NCBI RefSeq assembly: GCF_000472665.1
Contig: NZ_AXAC01000016.1
Location: 34,580 to 98,579, forward strand
Reading direction: 5' to 3'
DNA length: 64,000 nt
DNA from: Acetobacterium malicum subsp. dehalogenans DSM 11527
GTDB lineage: Bacteria > Bacillota > Clostridia > Eubacteriales > Eubacteriaceae
The notes under the pieces are model-generated. The model was given only the letters and a program-made list of their open reading frames with translations, was not told the DNA's origin and made no database searches. Shown in pieces: positions 1 through 7,940 of the stretch. The translations under genes were made by a program, and so were the position numbers. Each line of letters starts with the position of its first letter. Within the stretch, counting starts at the first letter, position 1.

Positions 1-2
1 AG

Positions 3-899
3 CATATGGCCGGGGGGGATGAGGCCACGATTCCGATTCCCACCGATATTGATATCGGGGGTTCATTTCAGGTGAAGGTGACCTTTGATCTGGAAATCAA
101 AGATCTCTGGTGCAGTTTGCGCCAGGGCGATATGCCCTGGGCATACATCACCCCCAGTACGATGTTAAAAATCAACTCCGTCGCCAATCAGGATCTGGTT
201 TTTGAAAACTATCCCGCCCCCTTTGTCACTGATTATAGTTACAACGCGGTCAGTCTGGTGGTGCCGGATCAGTTGGATGGTGAAACCACCAACCTGCTGG
301 CCAAAATGTTTCGGGTGATGGGACGCTATACCAAAGGGAATACCGGGGAGATAACCGTGCTTTATCCCGAAGAAATGAACGAGGCGGCACTTTACGCCAA
401 TATTATTGCGGTGGGTACCTATGACAATAATAGCTTTATCAAAAGCAATAACGATAAGCTGTATTTTCAGTTTAACGAAGACGGTACCAGCTTCCTGTCC
501 AATGAAAAGCTGGTAATCGACCCGTCCTATGGTAAGACCCTGGGTTCGGCCCAGCTGCTGGATTCCTTGTACAGTAAACCGGGCCGGGCCAGTCTGATGG
601 TTGTGGCACCGGATCAGACGGGTTTGGTGGCGATCGGCAATAACCTTGGCGAAATGAAAAACCTGGGCAGACTGTCAGACGATGCCACTTTGGCAGACGC
701 CAATGGTAAGGTGCTGACCTATCGCTTTAAAGCACCAAAAAATCCCACCATTGCAGTAGCACAACAAATCGCTGTGAGTCAGGAAGCCCAGATTTTTCTG
801 GTCGTCAGCATTATGGTGCTGATTCTGCTGGCAGTGGGGTTGGTTATGGTGGTTCGCAAAAATGGGATTGAAATCAGGAAGGGAGGATGGCGAAAATGA
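3..899 (+). CDS. BcsB-like cellulose synthase regulatory subunit, C-terminal part (5' end outside window)
   Basis: The frame is open to the left edge, so the gene begins upstream. The visible 297 or so residues resemble the C-terminal half of BcsB-type proteins, which bind cyclic-di-GMP-regulated cellulose synthase on the outer face of the membrane. Visible features are the segment around LLAKMFRVMGRY (about residue 98 from the first ATG), a long soluble domain, and one C-terminal membrane helix (about residues 263-283) followed by a short basic tail. The stop TGA overlaps the ATG of the next gene (ATGA at 896-899), so the two are translationally coupled. The BcsB assignment rests on fold-level resemblance and the neighbouring GGDEF-like gene; another membrane-anchored exopolysaccharide protein is possible. 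Confidence 0.6.
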   Translation, partial: HMAGGDEATIPIPTDIDIGGSFQVKVTFDLEIKDLWCSLRQGDMPWAYITPSTMLKINSVANQDLVFENYPAPFVTDYSYNAVSLVVPDQLDGETTNLLAKMFRVMGRYTKGNTGEITVLYPEEMNEAALYANIIAVGTYDNNSFIKSNNDKLYFQFNEDGTSFLSNEKLVIDPSYGKTLGSAQLLDSLYSKPGRASLMVVAPDQTGLVAIGNNLGEMKNLGRLSDDATLADANGKVLTYRFKAPKNPTIAVAQQIAVSQEAQIFLVVSIMVLILLAVGLVMVVRKNGIEIRKGGWRK

Positions 900-1759
900 A
901 AAATCGGGATCAGGTTTTATCCGATATGGGGATTGTTTTCTTTCTGGTTTTAACCTTTGTTACCATTACCTTTACCGCCCAGGATTCCGCCCACTATATT
1001 CAGAATTTAGTGATGTTGAACGTTACCTTTCTGGTTATCCTGATTACTTATTTTAGTAATATAACCCTGGGTCTGGTCACCAACGGGATCGTGATTTTTT
1101 TCTATATCTCCTACACGATTTTTCTGGTGCTGGTCAATGGCGAACCCTTGACAGCTTCCTCATATTTCTGGATTGTGCTGCTGCCTCTGTTCACCTATGT
1201 GGTCAGCTTAATGACCGGAAGAAATCTGGCGCTGCAGAACCGGGTTAAAGAGCTGGAAGATGAAAATGTCAGTTTGTCCACCGTCGATCCGGCTACCGGA
1301 CTGCGGAATTTTCGAACCTTGATCAGCGATGCCAAAATTTTCATCGGTATGTCAAAACGGGGACAGATTGAGTTATCGTTGATGATGATCAAATTTCGAC
1401 ATTATAAAGAAATCAAACGAATTTTGGGAGAAGAGCGGTTGCCGCTGTTTATCCGGCAAATGACGGAGGTGATGCACCGCAGTCTGCGGTCAGAAGATAC
1501 CCTCTATTTGGTCGAAAAAGACGATATTACCTTTGGCTTGTTTTTAATTACCGATACGGCCGGAACAAAAATTGTCGAAAACCGGATCAGAAGTCACATG
1601 AAAAGCGAAGAATTTTATACCATTACGGCCCCTTATGAGGTGGAAATTGATCTAAAAATCGGAGTGTTCCATTGTGACGAGTGTAAATCGGGGGAAGCAG
1701 TTTCGCCGCTGGAATTTATTGAAAAAGCCCGAAAAGAAATGGAATACGATGTTGGTTAG
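896..1759 (+). CDS. Membrane protein with degenerate GGDEF-like domain
   Basis: A 287-residue protein with about four membrane helices in the first 110 residues, a short coiled-coil, then a domain starting at VDPATGLRNFRTL, the typical entry into a GGDEF domain. The GGDEF signature itself is not there: the corresponding place reads LVEKDDITFGLFL. It is therefore probably not an active diguanylate cyclase, but could bind nucleotide or act as a structural partner. The ATG at 896 is preferred over the in-frame ATG at 887, because GGGAGG (881-886) lies 9 nt upstream of 896 and only touches 887. The start overlaps the stop of the BcsB-like gene, suggesting a shared role in exopolysaccharide control. 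Confidence 0.72.
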   Translation: MKNRDQVLSDMGIVFFLVLTFVTITFTAQDSAHYIQNLVMLNVTFLVILITYFSNITLGLVTNGIVIFFYISYTIFLVLVNGEPLTASSYFWIVLLPLFTYVVSLMTGRNLALQNRVKELEDENVSLSTVDPATGLRNFRTLISDAKIFIGMSKRGQIELSLMMIKFRHYKEIKRILGEERLPLFIRQMTEVMHRSLRSEDTLYLVEKDDITFGLFLITDTAGTKIVENRIRSHMKSEEFYTITAPYEVEIDLKIGVFHCDECKSGEAVSPLEFIEKARKEMEYDVG

Positions 1760-1784
1760 GACTGAAATAGTTTTATGAGTTGTA

Positions 1785-1836
1785 AAAAAGACCAGGATTT
1801 ATAGTGCTTTGGCACAAAAATCCTGGTCTTTTTTTA
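1785..1836. terminator. Bidirectional rho-independent terminator
   Basis: The inverted repeat AAAGACCAGGATTT / AAATCCTGGTCTTT, with A-runs on the left and T-runs on the right, sits between the convergent GGDEF-like gene and wecB and can end transcription from both sides. It overlaps the last codon of wecB. Confidence 0.85.
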
Positions 1837-2955
1837 TAAGTTAAAATATTCGGCGATGGCCGTACAGATGCGGTGGGACGTTTTGCCATCGCCATAGGGG
1901 TTAACGGCATGAGCCATGGTTTGGTAGGCATCGGGGTCGTCCAGCAGCTGCTGGGTGATTCGGATAATGTCGTTTTTATCAACGCCGCCCATCACGACGG
2001 TTCCGGCAGTGACGGCTTCGGGCCGTTCGGTTTCGTGGCGCAACACTACCACTGGCTTGCCCAGCGCCGGGGCTTCCTCCTGAATGCCGCCAGAATCGGT
2101 GAGCACCAGATAGGCACGACCCATCAGGTTGGACATTTGGCTGTAATCCAGAGGTGCCAGAATATGAACCCGGTCAAGATCAGCGAGCAACGGCAGGGCT
2201 GTTTCGGCAATCAGGGGATTGGGATGCATCGGAAAAACCACCTCCACATCCGGATTGGCCAGAACCAGTTCACGGATGGCAGAGAAGATATGTTCCATCG
2301 GCACACCGATATTTTCCCGGCGGTGCGAGGTCAATAAAATCACCCGCCTGTTTTGGTAGTCGATGGTGTTAAGAAGCGGGTTTTCAAAATGGTAGTCGGC
2401 CTTAACGGTCATGAGTAACGCATCGATGACCGTATTGCCAGTAATAATAATTTGGTTTTGGGGAATATCTTCCCGGATCAGATTATCCCGATTGCCGACG
2501 GTGGGGCAAAAATGCAGATCCCCCAGCTGGCTGATGAGGGTCCGGTTCATTTCTTCCGGGTAGGGGGAGTACTTATTTTTAGTCCGCAGGCCAGCTTCGA
2601 CATGACCAATCGGGATCTGTTCATAAAAAGCCGACAGGGCTGCGGCAAAAGCGGTGGTGGTATCGCCATGAACCAAAATCATATCCGGAGCCTCAGCTGC
2701 CAGGATCGGTTTCAGCTCGTTGAGAATACTGGCCGTGAGATAGGACAGGGTTTGGCCGGGCTTCATCAGGTTCAGATCATAATCGGCGGTGATAGAAAAG
2801 AGTTCCAGCACCTGATCCAGCATTTCTCGGTGTTGGGCGGTCAGCGTTACCAGCGTCTGGAAACGGGGATCTTTTTTTAAAGCAATTACCAGCGGCGCCA
2901 TTTTGATGGCCTCCGGCCGGGTTCCAAAAAGAATCATGATTTTGATTTTTTTCAT
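1834..2955 (-). CDS. wecB: UDP-N-acetylglucosamine 2-epimerase (non-hydrolysing)
   Basis: A 373-residue cytoplasmic enzyme that interconverts UDP-GlcNAc and UDP-ManNAc, used for teichoic acid linkage units or capsule. It carries the family motifs GTRPEAIK near the N terminus, HRREN in the middle and DSGGIQEEA in the C-terminal Rossmann domain, and has the normal full length. It appears to be a single gene, with a shared terminator downstream and a repeat copy about 85 bp upstream. The symbol mnaA is used for the same enzyme in Gram-positives. Confidence 0.93.
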   Translation of the reverse strand: MKKIKIMILFGTRPEAIKMAPLVIALKKDPRFQTLVTLTAQHREMLDQVLELFSITADYDLNLMKPGQTLSYLTASILNELKPILAAEAPDMILVHGDTTTAFAAALSAFYEQIPIGHVEAGLRTKNKYSPYPEEMNRTLISQLGDLHFCPTVGNRDNLIREDIPQNQIIITGNTVIDALLMTVKADYHFENPLLNTIDYQNRRVILLTSHRRENIGVPMEHIFSAIRELVLANPDVEVVFPMHPNPLIAETALPLLADLDRVHILAPLDYSQMSNLMGRAYLVLTDSGGIQEEAPALGKPVVVLRHETERPEAVTAGTVVMGGVDKNDIIRITQQLLDDPDAYQTMAHAVNPYGDGKTSHRICTAIAEYFNL

Positions 2956-3038
2956 GGTTACTCACTTTCTTCCAGTTCTAACATATCGATTTTTAGCGAG
3001 CGAGTGGGAGTCGCTGAGATATAAAAAAAGCTAAAGCA

Positions 3039-3136
3039 GTACCGACAATTGTTATATCATGTTGTACGCATCGGAGCGGACATGGCAAAGCCTGTCCGAT
3101 GCCGCGGCGAACAACAGATTAACAATTGGTCGGTAC
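3039..3136 (+). repeat. 98-bp palindromic repeat, copy 1
   Basis: First of five copies of a dispersed element bounded by GTACCGACAATTGTTA on the left and TAACAATTGGTCGGTAC on the right. The two arms are imperfect inverted copies of about 45 bp, so the whole element can fold into one long hairpin. It begins 30 bp past the stop of the GH8-like gene (minus strand) and lies upstream of wecB. Confidence 0.9.
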
Positions 3137-3166
3137 GGATCCATTAAGGAATCCTGGTGCGAGCGA

Positions 3167-4324
3167 TTATTTGTTATAAACCAGCCCCAGCAGAGCCTGA
3201 AGGTTATCGTAGGAGTAGGCATTATTGTTATAGCCGAAACCACCGTAGAAAGGACTCTGGGAATCGGCATTCTGATGTTTTTTTAGTTGGGTCAGGGAGT
3301 TGCCGGTTAAAAACTCATTTCCCAGCATCGCACCAATCTGAGCGGCGATGCCGTAGGCAGCTGAAGATTCCTGAGTATCCAGGGCCGCTCCGGTATGGGG
3401 ATCATAATAAGAATAGAGGGTGCCACTGGCGACCTTTTCTTCCAGCCAATCAATGGATTGGGGGGAATAGATTCCGGCTTGAGCCAGATTCTGGATCACC
3501 ATCAGGCTGTCCAGAATGTTTATTTTTCCGTCAGCATCGGTATAGCTGCGCTTTTGAGGATCATAGCTTTTATGATGAAGCGGCAGGGTTTCGCTAATAA
3601 AGCTGCCCAGCAGAATCTGCTGGTTTGTATTCACGGCTGTGGTGATTTCAGGTTTTGCAGCCGCCAGCGTCTGGAGGGCCGAAAGGTTGATATAAGCCAC
3701 TTCGACGGTTTTATCCTGGGTGGGACTGGTGGCGCTGTAATAACTGACCAGGTAGTCGGACTGAAACCCCCTGATCGGTAATTGATTTTCCAGCATCTCA
3801 AGAATTTTCGACGCTGAATCATCGAGCGGCCATTGTGCTTTGGCCAGGGCCAGGGTCTGGTAAATCCGCAGATCATCGATGGTGGCTGAAACATTGGTGA
3901 TCGGATCACTGTTTTCGACGATGCGCCACAACAAAATATCATCGAAGATCAGATGATCCTGGATATAGTCAGTGGTTTCATGAAAAAGTTGTTGGTCCCC
4001 GGTTAAGCGGGCATACTCCAATAATAATCCCATCGACTCAGAAAGAACCTCATGACCGGTCGATAGGTCTCCGGTTTGTGCAGTGTTCTGATAATTGGTA
4101 TAAATACCGCCATCAGGAGAAGTCAGCTGATTGTGGATAAAGGCCTGGCAGTTCAGAGTTTCCCGGGAAAGCGGGTTGATCGGTGCTAACGGGGCAGATT
4201 TAATAGGGGCATAATCAGCCAGTTGGGTCGTATCCTCTGGCCGGGAAAAAAAAGATCCCCAGATTACCACAATCAAACCGGCCAACCCAACCAGAATAAG
4301 CGACCATTTAAGTTTTTTTGCCAT
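3167..4324 (-). CDS. GH8-like (BcsZ-like) membrane-anchored glycosidase-family protein
   Basis: A 385-residue protein with an N-terminal membrane anchor (residues 7-23) and a large extracytoplasmic helical domain. The pattern GHEVLSESMG (Glu at about 96) and the segment ATIDDLRIYQTLALA (Asp 150-151) resemble the catalytic acid and base regions of glycoside hydrolase family 8, which includes the cellulose-synthesis endoglucanase BcsZ. Overall similarity looks weak and activity is uncertain. The start overlaps the end of the small ThrE-like gene by 17 nt, so it is the last gene of a coaBC-ThrE operon. A role in exopolysaccharide trimming would fit the BcsB-like gene at the left edge. Confidence 0.6.
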   Translation of the reverse strand: MAKKLKWSLILVGLAGLIVVIWGSFFSRPEDTTQLADYAPIKSAPLAPINPLSRETLNCQAFIHNQLTSPDGGIYTNYQNTAQTGDLSTGHEVLSESMGLLLEYARLTGDQQLFHETTDYIQDHLIFDDILLWRIVENSDPITNVSATIDDLRIYQTLALAKAQWPLDDSASKILEMLENQLPIRGFQSDYLVSYYSATSPTQDKTVEVAYINLSALQTLAAAKPEITTAVNTNQQILLGSFISETLPLHHKSYDPQKRSYTDADGKINILDSLMVIQNLAQAGIYSPQSIDWLEEKVASGTLYSYYDPHTGAALDTQESSAAYGIAAQIGAMLGNEFLTGNSLTQLKKHQNADSQSPFYGGFGYNNNAYSYDNLQALLGLVYNK

Positions 4325-4787
4325 GATTTAACTTCTTTCCTATTTTTGAAGAACCTTTCAGCATCACCTTACGAACCAGATTAACAGTGGATGAGACCAT
4401 AATAATGCCCACCGCCAGTGCTCCGGAGATCAGCAGGGTGTGAATGCCGGTGGAGATCCCAAGATCGATCTCGCCGTTGATAAAATAAAGCATGGTATAG
4501 TAGATGCCGCCGCCGGGCACTAGTGGAATCAGAGCCACGGCCAGATAAATGGTGGTGGGTGATTTGGTTAAACGGGCCAGCACCTCAGCATAGAGTGAGA
4601 TCGCAATGGTGGCTAGCAGATAGAGAAGGACGTCATTGGAAATAACCAGTTGAAAAAGGACATAAACCAATTGTCCCAACATCCCGCCCAGAGCGGCAAG
4701 GAGCAGCTTGTTCCGGGGGATATTAAAGACGATGGCAAAGGCCAGGGACGCGCCAAAAGCATATAAACAGGGTGTGATATAATTCAT
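4308..4787 (-). CDS. Threonine/serine exporter, small (YjjB/DUF3815-type) subunit
   Basis: A 159-residue integral membrane protein with about five helices, matching the C-terminal half of ThrE transporters. In many Firmicutes ThrE is split in two, and the large half is the preceding gene. The ribosome site GGGGAGG lies inside the end of the large-subunit gene and only 4 bp separate the two reading frames, so they are translated together. The glycine/proline-rich loop LVPGGGIYY is typical of the family. Confidence 0.85.
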   Translation of the reverse strand: MNYITPCLYAFGASLAFAIVFNIPRNKLLLAALGGMLGQLVYVLFQLVISNDVLLYLLATIAISLYAEVLARLTKSPTTIYLAVALIPLVPGGGIYYTMLYFINGEIDLGISTGIHTLLISGALAVGIIMVSSTVNLVRKVMLKGSSKIGKKLNHGKKT

Positions 4788-4791
4788 GGCT

Positions 4792-5556
4792 TCAACCTCC
4801 CCAGAATGGTCGCAATAAACTCAGAGGTACAGCTACCCCGGCGGCAATGGCCGCACCAATCAGCAGGGCCTCAATGCCCTTGGTCAAACCGGAAAGATAA
4901 TCCCCGGCGATAATATCCCGGATCGAATTGGTAATCGCCAGTCCGGGTACCAGCGTCATAATTGAGCCAATAATAATGGTATCCATATTGGTGCTCAGCC
5001 CCAGACCGGCAGCAGTTAGGGCAACCGTGGAGACGATTAAGCCCCCGACAATATTGGTGAAAAAAACATTGGCCTCAAAGCGACCCATGATATCCATTTG
5101 CAGTTTAATTCCAATACCAATCAGAAATCCGACGCAGCTATCCATCAGACTTCCCCCAAAAAACAGGGTGAACATCTGAGAAATAAAGGCGAAAGCTAAA
5201 ACATGAAGATAGTAAGGATAAGAGGGGATGGTATCGATACGTCTGATTTCTGCCAGTAGATCTTTGTAGTTGGTGGGTTCAAAGCAGATCTGACGGGACA
5301 AATGATTAATTTCCGAGACCTTGGTCAAATCTATTTTACGGGAGTGAATCCGTCGCGTTCGGGTCAGCGGAAGCTCCCCTTCCAGAGTGACAGAGATGAT
5401 GATGGTGGTCGGGACAACAAAAATTTCAGCCTCCTTGGCACCAAGGGCAATACAGATCCGATGCATGGATTCTTCCACCCGGTAGGTTTCCGCACCATTG
5501 GAAAGGAGGATAACCCCCATTTCCATGGCAACATGACTGAGTTGGTTAATGGTCAT
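4792..5556 (-). CDS. Threonine/serine exporter, large (YjjP/DUF1212-type) subunit
   Basis: A 254-residue protein with a cytoplasmic N-terminal domain (about residues 1-110, motif GAETYRVEESM) and about five membrane helices after it. It matches the N-terminal part of ThrE-type amino acid exporters. The start codon overlaps the stop of coaBC by one base (TAATG), so the genes form an operon. The substrate is predicted from family only. Confidence 0.85.
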   Translation of the reverse strand: MTINQLSHVAMEMGVILLSNGAETYRVEESMHRICIALGAKEAEIFVVPTTIIISVTLEGELPLTRTRRIHSRKIDLTKVSEINHLSRQICFEPTNYKDLLAEIRRIDTIPSYPYYLHVLAFAFISQMFTLFFGGSLMDSCVGFLIGIGIKLQMDIMGRFEANVFFTNIVGGLIVSTVALTAAGLGLSTNMDTIIIGSIMTLVPGLAITNSIRDIIAGDYLSGLTKGIEALLIGAAIAAGVAVPLSLLRPFWGG

Positions 5557-6755
5557 TACAGTTCATCCAGGATCGCATCAAGAATCCGGTGGGCCACCGC
5601 TTCTTTGGATAAAAGGGGCAGGGCCTCGGTTTTTTCCAGGGTAATAATCGTCACCCGGTTGGTGGCGGTATTAAAACCGGCTCCCTTTTCCTTTAAATTG
5701 TTGGCCACCATCATATTCACATTTTTAAAATAAAGCTTTTCTTTGGTGTTCTCGATCATATTTTCAGTTTCCATCGAAAAACCGCAGATAAACTGGTCGG
5801 ACCGCTTTTTTTCGCCAATTGTTTTTAAAATATCGATGGTCGGAGTCAGGTTGATAACAGGCCGTCCATCCCGTTTTTTGATTTTTTCAGTGGCCACTTC
5901 AGTGGGTTTGAAATCGGCAACGGCGGCGGCCTTAATGACGATATCGGTAGCCTCAAAATGATCCATTACCTGGGAGCACATGTCACTGGCGGATACGACC
6001 GGGACAAGATTGACAAAGGCTGGCGGGTTTAAAGCGGTTTTGCCACTGATCAGGGTCACATCAGCGCCCCGGAGCATCGCGGCCTGGGCCAGGGCATAAC
6101 CCATTTTTCCGCTGGAATGATTGGTAATGTAGCGGACCGGGTCGATAGCCTCACAGGTCGGGCCAGCGGTAATCATAATTTTTTTGCCCTTGAGATCATG
6201 AAAAAAGGCAATTTCCTGAAGAATATGATTAACCAGTAGCTCCTCATCCGGAAGTTTCCCAGCACCGACATCCTTACAGGCCAGCATACCCACCGCCGGA
6301 TTGATGATCTTGTAGCCCAGCTTTTTCAGGCTTTTGAGATTGTTTTGGACGATCGGATTTTCGTACATGGCGGTATTCATCGCTGGTGCGATCAGCTTGG
6401 GACAGTGGCAGGCCATGATCGTGGTGGTGAGCATATCGTCGGCAATCCCGGCATTGATTTTGCCGATCACATTGGCTGAAGCTGGTGCCACCATAAAAAG
6501 ATCGGCTCGTTTGGCCAGACTGATATGGGCCACATCATAAGAGATATTGCGGTCAAAGGTATCAACAATACACTTATTGCCGGTTAAACTCTCGAAGACC
6601 AGGGGGGCAATAAACTCCTGGGCGTTTTTTGTCATTATGACTTGAACATCGCAGCCCATTTTGGCCAGACTGCTGGCCACGTTGGCCATTTTATAAGCGG
6701 CGATACTTCCGGTAATGCCCAGAACAACAGTTTTATTTTTTAATATATTTTTCAT
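5556..6755 (-). CDS. coaBC: Bifunctional phosphopantothenoylcysteine decarboxylase / phosphopantothenate-cysteine ligase
   Basis: A 399-residue cytoplasmic enzyme making 4'-phosphopantetheine for coenzyme A. The N-terminal flavoprotein domain (residues 1-180) begins VVLGITGSIAAYK and has the conserved PAMNTAMYENP segment; the C-terminal ligase domain starts at about 190 with ITAGPTCEAIDPVR. The ATG at 6755 is chosen over the one 27 bp upstream because AGGAAAG stands directly before it and the protein then begins at the usual position. It is transcribed away from the ECF S-component gene, with a repeat copy in between. Confidence 0.95.
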   Translation of the reverse strand: MKNILKNKTVVLGITGSIAAYKMANVASSLAKMGCDVQVIMTKNAQEFIAPLVFESLTGNKCIVDTFDRNISYDVAHISLAKRADLFMVAPASANVIGKINAGIADDMLTTTIMACHCPKLIAPAMNTAMYENPIVQNNLKSLKKLGYKIINPAVGMLACKDVGAGKLPDEELLVNHILQEIAFFHDLKGKKIMITAGPTCEAIDPVRYITNHSSGKMGYALAQAAMLRGADVTLISGKTALNPPAFVNLVPVVSASDMCSQVMDHFEATDIVIKAAAVADFKPTEVATEKIKKRDGRPVINLTPTIDILKTIGEKKRSDQFICGFSMETENMIENTKEKLYFKNVNMMVANNLKEKGAGFNTATNRVTIITLEKTEALPLLSKEAVAHRILDAILDEL

Positions 6756-6864
6756 CGACTTTCCTTTTCCGGTTGTTTTCATTAGTTTTCATAATCATTA
6801 TACCAAACCCGGGGGTCAGGAGTAAATATAAGTTTTTATTGTATTCAGATAGCCGGTTGCTACC

Positions 6865-6963
6865 GTACCGATCAATTGTTAATCTGTTGTTCGCTGCGGG
6901 TTCGGACAGGCTATCGCCATGTTCGCCCCGATGCGAACAACATGATGTAACAATAGTCGGTAC
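6865..6963 (-). repeat. 98-bp palindromic repeat, copy 2 (inverted)
   Basis: The same element as copy 1, in reverse orientation, 99 bp long, with edges GTACCGATCAATTGTTAA and GTAACAATAGTCGGTAC. The centre is more diverged than in copies 1, 3 and 4. It lies between the divergent coaBC operon and the ECF S-component gene. Confidence 0.88.
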
Positions 6964-7008
6964 TACGTTTTTTTTTAGAAGTAAATCAAATGTTAATATA
7001 AATTTTTA

Positions 7009-7037
7009 TTGAAAATAAGTTAAAAAGGCGTTAAAAT
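7009..7037 (+). promoter_or_regulatory. Sigma-A-type promoter for the ECF S-component gene
   Basis: TTGAAA (7009-7014), a 17-bp spacer and TAAAAT (7032-7037) stand about 50 bp before the start codon. Only the consensus match supports it. Confidence 0.55.
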
Positions 7038-7085
7038 GTAGGTGCATTGTATCCGGCGTGACTGGAACGATAGCGGGAGGTTAAA

Positions 7086-7715
7086 ATGAAAAATACAAAG
7101 ACCAACGATTTGGTCAAACTATCCTTTTTTGTAGCGATTATTATTTTGTTGGCGGCGACACCGTTTCTTGGCTATATCCCCCTGGGATTCACCCGTGCTA
7201 CCATTATTCATATCCCCGTCATTATTGGCAGTATTATTCTGGGACCATTCTATGGTGCTTTTCTGGGATTTGTTTTTGGACTGACTAGTTTAATCAATAA
7301 CACCTTTAATCCCACGGTGACATCATTTGTTTTCACGCCGTTCTATTCCCTGGGAACTTATTCTGGTAATTTCTGGAGTCTGGTGATCTGTTTTGTCCCC
7401 CGAATTCTGGTCGGCGTAGTGCCCCATTATGTTTTTAAGGGGATGAAGAAAGTAAAGAACAATGATGTGTTGGCATTGACCCTTGCTGGAGTTGCTGGTT
7501 CATTGACTAATACTCTGCTGGTCATGAATTTTATTTATCTGTTTTTTGGACAAAGCTATGCCGAAGCCAAAAATGTGGCATTATCGACTTTATACGGCGT
7601 CATTCTGTCAGTAATTGCGATCAATGGTATTCCCGAAGCGATTGTGGCGGGAATTCTCACCACAGCGATTTGTAAGGCGCTATTGCGATATACCGGTAAA
7701 CCAGCCCTGCAATAA
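7086..7715 (+). CDS. ECF transporter S component, possibly for pantothenate
   Basis: A 209-residue membrane protein with about six helices. The segment IPLGFTRATIIHIPVIIGSIILG is typical of ECF S components, the substrate-binding subunits that work with a shared energy-coupling module. That module is not in the window. The divergent neighbour coaBC, which acts on phosphopantothenate, suggests pantothenate (PanT-like) as substrate, but this is inference from position. The ribosome site GGGAGG is at good spacing, and a terminator follows the gene. Confidence 0.8.
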   Translation: MKNTKTNDLVKLSFFVAIIILLAATPFLGYIPLGFTRATIIHIPVIIGSIILGPFYGAFLGFVFGLTSLINNTFNPTVTSFVFTPFYSLGTYSGNFWSLVICFVPRILVGVVPHYVFKGMKKVKNNDVLALTLAGVAGSLTNTLLVMNFIYLFFGQSYAEAKNVALSTLYGVILSVIAINGIPEAIVAGILTTAICKALLRYTGKPALQ

Positions 7716-7749
7716 GCCACTGGTTTTAGATTAACAATAATAAAAATGT

Positions 7750-7787
7750 AAACTGTTTCGGGCGAAAATCCTGAAGCAGTTTTTTTG
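7750..7787 (+). terminator. Rho-independent terminator after the ECF S-component gene
   Basis: The imperfect stem AAACTGTTTCGGG / CCTGAAGCAGTTT is followed by a run of seven T. Confidence 0.75.
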
Positions 7788-7873
7788 TTAGTTTTTTGAT
7801 CGGTTTTTATGGTATTAATTTGCGTAATGAATTAATTTTAATAAATTGAGTTTAATAAATTGATTTTATTACT

Positions 7874-7901
7874 TTGATATCCTGCGAAAAGAATATATAA
7901 T
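7874..7901 (+). promoter_or_regulatory. Sigma-A-type promoter for the 5'-nucleotidase gene
   Basis: TTGATA (7874-7879), a 16-bp spacer and TATAAT (7896-7901) lie about 40 bp upstream of the start codon. Confidence 0.65.
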
Positions 7902-7940
7902 GAAGATAAAATAACCGCAGATTAGTAAAAAGGAGTTGTG

